Of a stretch of DNA of 9,814 bases, positions 6,899-9,814 are shown in pieces. Within the stretch, counting starts at the first letter, position 1. The number at the start of each line of letters is the position of its first letter. The notes beneath the pieces are model-generated. The model was not told the origin of the DNA. It saw nothing but the letters and a program-made list of their open reading frames with translations, and ran no database searches. Position numbers and translations under genes: made by a program. This DNA is from Candidatus Aegiribacteria sp. (lineage in GTDB: Bacteria; Fermentibacterota; Fermentibacteria; Fermentibacterales; JCC-6). The stretch is from assembly GCA_030638185.1 (NCBI GenBank), contig DAOWFD010000020.1, forward strand, positions 1-9,814, written 5' to 3'.

Positions 6899-7195
6899 CT
6901 AGCCCGGAGGGTATTTCACCCGTATCCATTCGACCCCGAACCCGGATACTTCTTCGAGCTCCGGCCCCACCAACACCCGTCCGTCCACCCGTAAAAGCCC
7001 GTATCTTCCTCCCTTGCGAATCCACGCTACTCCGTTGTCAGCAAAGTAACCGGCCTCGTCCAGCTCTACACCCATGATGGCCACTATCGTTCCGTCGGTG
7101 TTGATGATCTCGGGTTGGGAATCGCAGGTCTTGATCAGGGCGTGGCCGTTTCCGAAATAGAGATAGGATGAGCTGCTCCGAGATCTGTGCGCATT
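6899..7195 (-). pseudogene. WG-repeat protein fragment lacking its start
   Basis: On the minus strand an open frame ends at TAG (6901-6899) and stays open back to a TAG at 7216-7214, with no ATG or ribosome site in its upstream half. The peptide has WG-repeat character (the KWG/Leptospira-type repeat pattern of aromatic, Gly-x-W/Y-Gly, then a DGR-type turn). One unit reads YFGNGHALIKT ... EIINTDGTIVA; the next reads GVAWIRKGGRYGLLRVDGRV, then PELEEVSGFG, then EWIRVK. The coding pattern starts abruptly near 7195, where the sequence turns AT-rich. The end is also abrupt: a new unit opens (EWIRVK) and stops after YPPG. The only in-frame starts are a GTG at 7084 and an internal ATG at 7075, which would cut the protein to about 60 residues in mid-repeat. 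I read this as an internal remnant of a longer gene cut on both sides; a functional short protein is less likely. Confidence 0.6.
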
Positions 7196-7223
7196 TTGTA
7201 AAAAACGAAAATCCTACTGATTG

Positions 7224-7252
7224 TTGACTTACATATTACTATATAGTATTAA
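7224..7252 (+). promoter_or_regulatory. Sigma-70-like promoter for the FG-GAP repeat gene
   Basis: TTGACT (7224-7229) and TATTAA (7247-7252) are separated by exactly 17 bases in an AT-rich context. The predicted start of transcription is near 7259. The next gene downstream on this strand starts at 7401. Species of the Bacteroidota use a different consensus, so if the host belongs there the match would mean less. Confidence 0.5.
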
Positions 7253-7343
7253 TTTATCATAATGAGTTGTACTATACGTTTCGTACAGATCCAGTCACAT
7301 TCAGTTACCCATGACTCGAAAATCCCATCATATGACCCAAAAG

Positions 7344-7373
7344 CAAATTCCTATCAGTCAAATTCTTATCAGT
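7344..7373 (+). repeat. 15-base tandem direct repeat in the leader
   Basis: CAAATTCCTATCAGT (7344-7358) is followed at once by CAAATTCTTATCAGT (7359-7373), one mismatch in 15. It lies just upstream of the ribosome site. It could be a regulator-binding direct repeat or simple slippage. Confidence 0.75.
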
Positions 7374-7389
7374 CTTTTTCGTTAATACT

Positions 7390-7395
7390 AGGAGG
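7390..7395 (+). promoter_or_regulatory. Strong ribosome binding site of the FG-GAP repeat gene
   Basis: A full AGGAGG lies 5 bases before the ATG at 7401 and fixes that start. It is the strongest site of the plus-strand genes here, suggesting good translation. Confidence 0.85.
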
Positions 7396-7400
7396 AAAAG

Positions 7401-8675
7401 ATGAAAAGTACAGTAGCAACTGAAAAAGTCAACCGTTTGGCGGTATACTTCTTCGTAGCTCTCACTGTAGGAACATTGCAAGGTATTTTAAAACCAGCTT
7501 ATGGGCAGTGGCAAAAGCATATTATCGATGATAACATTGTGTCAGCTGTAGATGTTGATGTTGGTGATTTGGATGGTGACACTAAACTGGATTTGGTCGT
7601 AACAGATTGGAGCGGGAATGAACTTATTTGGTATCAGAATGATTTCCCTGACTGGATTAGACATACCATAGATGGATATGCAAATGAAGTGACTTTTGCG
7701 TCTATAAGCGATATTGACGGCGATGGTACACTTGACGTGGTAGCATCATTATTTGGTCCGATGGAGATGGTTTGGTATGAGAATAATCACCCAACTTGGA
7801 CTAAAAATTACATAGATCTAGTCACGGATCATGCTGATTTTATGCTTGTTGCCGATTTCGACGGCGATGATACACCTGATGTGGTAACAGCTGGTGGCTG
7901 GGATGTTGGAGGTGATGTTGTCTGGTATGAGAATAATCACCCCGATTGGCCTTGGATTGAACATATCATCGAATCAAGCTCAGATCTTCATCCAGCTCTA
8001 AACGTTAACGATATTGACGGCGATGGACTCCTTGATGTATCTGTAACTATGATGGCAGAAAACAAGATTGTTTGGTTCAGAAATGAAAACAATGGACTTT
8101 CGTGGACAAAATATACGATTGATGATGATCTTTTTTGTGCTTTTGGTATAAATAGTGGCGACATTGATGGCGATGGTACAATAGACATAGTAGCAACATC
8201 AATGAATGGGAATGATGTCTATTGGTATGAGAATCATCACCCTACGTGGATTAAACATACAATTGACGCAGACTGTCACAAACCCAGAGTATTCGCTGTT
8301 ACAGACATAGACGAAGACGGATTTATCGATGTAATAGTGGCAGCTACAGGCTATGTTGTATGGTATGAGAATCCTACTGTTGGTGTTGAAGATGTAACTT
8401 CAGGTATTCCACCAGAATTTGAACTTTATCAAAATGACCCCAACCCGTTCAATTCCGTAACGACAATAGAATATACTCTACCCCTGTCGGGAGATGTGTC
8501 ATTGATAATTTATAATATTGTTGGGCAGGAGATGGCACGGCTTATAGATAGTAGTTTAAACGCAGGTTTCCACCAGGTAACTTGGGATGCATCAAACTTT
8601 GCATCGGGTATCTACTTTTACCGCCTCCAAACAGGTGATTTCTTCCAGACGAGGAAGATGGTATTTTTGAAGTAA
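7401..8675 (+). CDS. Secreted FG-GAP/VCBS repeat protein with T9SS type A sorting domain
   Basis: This 424-residue exported protein has a signal peptide (basic start, hydrophobic core LAVYFFVALTVGTL) with likely cleavage after AYG at residue 35. Six repeats of about 45-50 residues follow (about 44-325). Each has a calcium-binding DxDxDG loop (GDLDGDTKLD, SDIDGDGTLD, ADFDGDDTPD, NDIDGDGLLD, GDIDGDGTID, TDIDEDGFID) and ends in a WYEN-type strand (VWYENNHPTW). Such repeats build an integrin-alpha-like beta-propeller that binds partners or polysaccharide at the surface. Residues about 340-424 form a Por/T9SS type A C-terminal domain: ELYQNDPNPFN, TTIEYTLP, IYNIVGQEMARL, ASGIYFYRL, KMVFLK. This tail is used for export and surface anchoring in FCB bacteria. 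There is no enzyme domain, so a binding or adhesive role is an inference. The gene stands alone and is AT-richer, with different codon choice from its neighbours, which suggests separate origin. Confidence 0.9.
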   Translation: MKSTVATEKVNRLAVYFFVALTVGTLQGILKPAYGQWQKHIIDDNIVSAVDVDVGDLDGDTKLDLVVTDWSGNELIWYQNDFPDWIRHTIDGYANEVTFASISDIDGDGTLDVVASLFGPMEMVWYENNHPTWTKNYIDLVTDHADFMLVADFDGDDTPDVVTAGGWDVGGDVVWYENNHPDWPWIEHIIESSSDLHPALNVNDIDGDGLLDVSVTMMAENKIVWFRNENNGLSWTKYTIDDDLFCAFGINSGDIDGDGTIDIVATSMNGNDVYWYENHHPTWIKHTIDADCHKPRVFAVTDIDEDGFIDVIVAATGYVVWYENPTVGVEDVTSGIPPEFELYQNDPNPFNSVTTIEYTLPLSGDVSLIIYNIVGQEMARLIDSSLNAGFHQVTWDASNFASGIYFYRLQTGDFFQTRKMVFLK

Positions 8676-8796
8676 AGAAAATTCCCAAAACAAAGCATGA
8701 TCAAAACGGAATCATCGGAAATGTTCTCCGGGCTGAGCAAGCGGTACACCCGGTCATCGGGCAGGCCCGGCGGCCGATTTTACTGCCCCTGCCGCA
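8676..8796. other. Gap between convergent genes with a GC-rich coding-like scrap
   Basis: The sequence changes from AT-rich to GC-rich near 8705. On the minus strand, positions 8781 to about 8703 read without a stop as a protein-like peptide (GLPDDRVYRLLS, then PENISDDSVLI), but an in-frame TAA lies just upstream and there is no start, so it can only be a fragment. CCGGGC (8728-8733) can pair with GCCCGG (8765-8770) across 31 bases, and CCCG-GTCAT-CGGG (8749-8761) lies inside. Without a T-run next to either, I do not call a terminator, although convergent genes would be expected to share one. Confidence 0.4.
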
Positions 8797-9814
8797 TCAG
8801 TAGTTGATGATCACCGCAATAGCCAGGAAGACTGCAGACCATGCCATCAGGATAAGGAACAGCGGCATCATGAATTTCAGCCACTTCTCGTAGGGAATCT
8901 TTGAGAGTGCGAGCATACCCATCAGTACTCCCCCGGTTGGGACAATGGAGTTGGAGAATCCATCTCCGCAGGTAAAGGCGAACACTGCAGTCTGTCGGGA
9001 AATCCCCAGAATGTCCGAGAGCGGTGCCATCAGCGGCATCGTAACCGCCGCCTGCCCGGAGCCGGATGGAATGAAGAAATTCAGAATACTCTGGAAAATA
9101 AGCATCCCCTCCGCCGCAATAATTGAGGAGGTGTTGCGCAGAAGATTCGCCGCGAAGTAGATGACCGTATCGAGGATCTGGCCGTCTGAAAGCACTACCT
9201 GTATGCCCCTGGCGAATCCAACCACCAGGGCAGCGACCACCATCTCCTCCATGCCCTTGATGAATGCCTTAACCGCTTCAGAGACGGGAAGTCTTGATAG
9301 GATGACAGCAACGACTCCAATCAGGAGGAAGCCACCGGTCATTTCATTGAGCCACCAGCCCCTTATCTGCATCAGATAGATTGTAACCGAGAAGATCACC
9401 ACGGTCTGCAGAAGTATCCAGATGTGGACCGCCCGAAGCCTGACACTCTCTATGTTGCCTGTGGAAATCCTGCTGTCTTCAAAGGGGACTATTGCACTAG
9501 ACGCGTCGCGCCTCATACGATGTCCGTACCGCAACACGTAGATTATGGCAGTGGCAAGAACGACCACGAGAAAGATGATCCTGAAGGTCAGGCCGCTTCC
9601 AAGCGGTACCTCGGCAATGCCCTGGGCGATCTGGACAGTGAACGGATTCGTTGTGGCTGCAGAGAAACCCATATCCGCTCCGAGGAATACCAGCACGAAA
9701 CCGAATATCCTGTCATAACCCAGCTGCTGTGAAACCAGCAGGAAGATGGGGACGAGTGGGATCAACTCCTCACCCATGCCGATGGTGGAGCCACCGATGG
9801 CACCGGCTATCATC
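8797..9814 (-). CDS. YfcC-family transporter, C-terminal part (N-terminus outside window)
   Basis: The visible 338 residues belong to the YfcC/DcuC-like family of polytopic inner-membrane transporters (C4-dicarboxylate anaerobic carrier and basic amino acid antiporter relatives). Family-typical motifs are GMGEELIPLVPIFLLV near the window edge, the re-entrant TTNPFTVQIAQGIAEVPLGS, the second re-entrant IPSGSGQAAVTMPLMAPLSD, and FTCGDGFSNSIVPTGGVLMG followed by KIPYEKWLKFMMPLF. About eight hydrophobic helices can be counted. The frame is open to the window edge; the ATG at 9813-9811 is internal, because full-length relatives have about 100-150 more residues at the N-terminus. The gene ends at TGA (8799-8797), facing the FG-GAP gene. 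Arginine/ornithine, other amino acids or dicarboxylates are all possible substrates; the family call is firm, the substrate unknown. Confidence 0.9.
   Translation of the reverse strand, partial: MIAGAIGGSTIGMGEELIPLVPIFLLVSQQLGYDRIFGFVLVFLGADMGFSAATTNPFTVQIAQGIAEVPLGSGLTFRIIFLVVVLATAIIYVLRYGHRMRRDASSAIVPFEDSRISTGNIESVRLRAVHIWILLQTVVIFSVTIYLMQIRGWWLNEMTGGFLLIGVVAVILSRLPVSEAVKAFIKGMEEMVVAALVVGFARGIQVVLSDGQILDTVIYFAANLLRNTSSIIAAEGMLIFQSILNFFIPSGSGQAAVTMPLMAPLSDILGISRQTAVFAFTCGDGFSNSIVPTGGVLMGMLALSKIPYEKWLKFMMPLFLILMAWSAVFLAIAVIINY

Larger units (their letters stand above)
7196..7400. other. AT-rich leader region of the FG-GAP repeat gene
   Basis: These 205 bases carry no gene. They hold a good promoter (7224-7252), an inverted repeat TGTAC (7268-7272) / GTACA (7283-7287) with a TACG-TTT-CGTA core near the predicted transcription start, a 15-base tandem repeat (7344-7373) and the ribosome site of the next gene. 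The leader of about 140 bases is long enough for post-transcriptional control, but no known riboswitch pattern was recognised. Confidence 0.5.

Noticed and set aside
7344..7373. Possible CRISPR or iteron array from the 15-base direct repeats
   Set aside because: Only two units, directly abutting with no spacers, and no cas or replication gene nearby.
7196..8733. Insertion sequence or integron around the AT-rich island
   Set aside because: No transposase or integrase frame on either strand and no clear target-site duplication; the imperfect inverted repeat alone is not enough.
8728..8770. Rho-independent terminator shared by the convergent genes
   Set aside because: The CCGGGC/GCCCGG pairing has a 31-base loop and lacks an adjoining T-run on either strand.

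Overview
The window looks like chromosomal DNA of an uncultured or little-studied bacterium of the Fibrobacterota-Chlorobiota-Bacteroidota (FCB) superphylum or a related candidate phylum. The main reason is the secreted repeat protein at 7401-8675, which ends in a typical type IX secretion (Por/T9SS type A) C-terminal domain. An ExbB/TolQ-ExbD/TolR pair points to a cell with an outer membrane. The exact phylum is inference.

Layout. (1) 1-1173, minus strand: an envelope-energising operon. It holds a TolQ/ExbB-type channel protein with a TTG start, an ExbD/TolR partner joined by an ATGA overlap, and the first 33 codons of a probable TonB/TolA-like protein that leaves the window at base 1. A short coding-like fragment (1170-1256) ends inside the TolQ start codon and may be the relic of a lost upstream gene. 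(2) 1417-1728, plus strand: a very hydrophobic 103-residue membrane protein of unknown function. (3) 1880-6783, plus strand: a two-gene operon with a 4-base overlap. It encodes two diverged paralogues of the PEP/pyruvate-binding (PPDK_N, ATP-grasp-like) family. Both lack the phosphohistidine swivelling domain and the PEP-binding barrel of true PEP synthase or PPDK, and both carry the same extra C-terminal module (GRWGS ... HFF motifs). The second also has an N-terminal GAF-like sensor region and a C-terminal Pol-beta-type nucleotidyltransferase. This operon is the most interesting item here: it looks like a sensor-linked nucleotide-dependent regulatory or modifying system rather than a metabolic enzyme. 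(4) 6784-8796: a rearranged stretch. It holds a WG-repeat gene fragment without a start (minus strand), then a visibly AT-richer island of about 1.5 kb with its own promoter and the exported FG-GAP/VCBS repeat protein, then a short GC-rich coding-like scrap. (5) 8797-9814, minus strand: the C-terminal three-quarters or so of a YfcC-family transporter, whose start lies beyond the window.

The genes form independent units rather than one pathway. No RNA genes, CRISPR array, transposase or integrase was recognised, and no convincing rho-independent terminator was found in the intergenic stretches.
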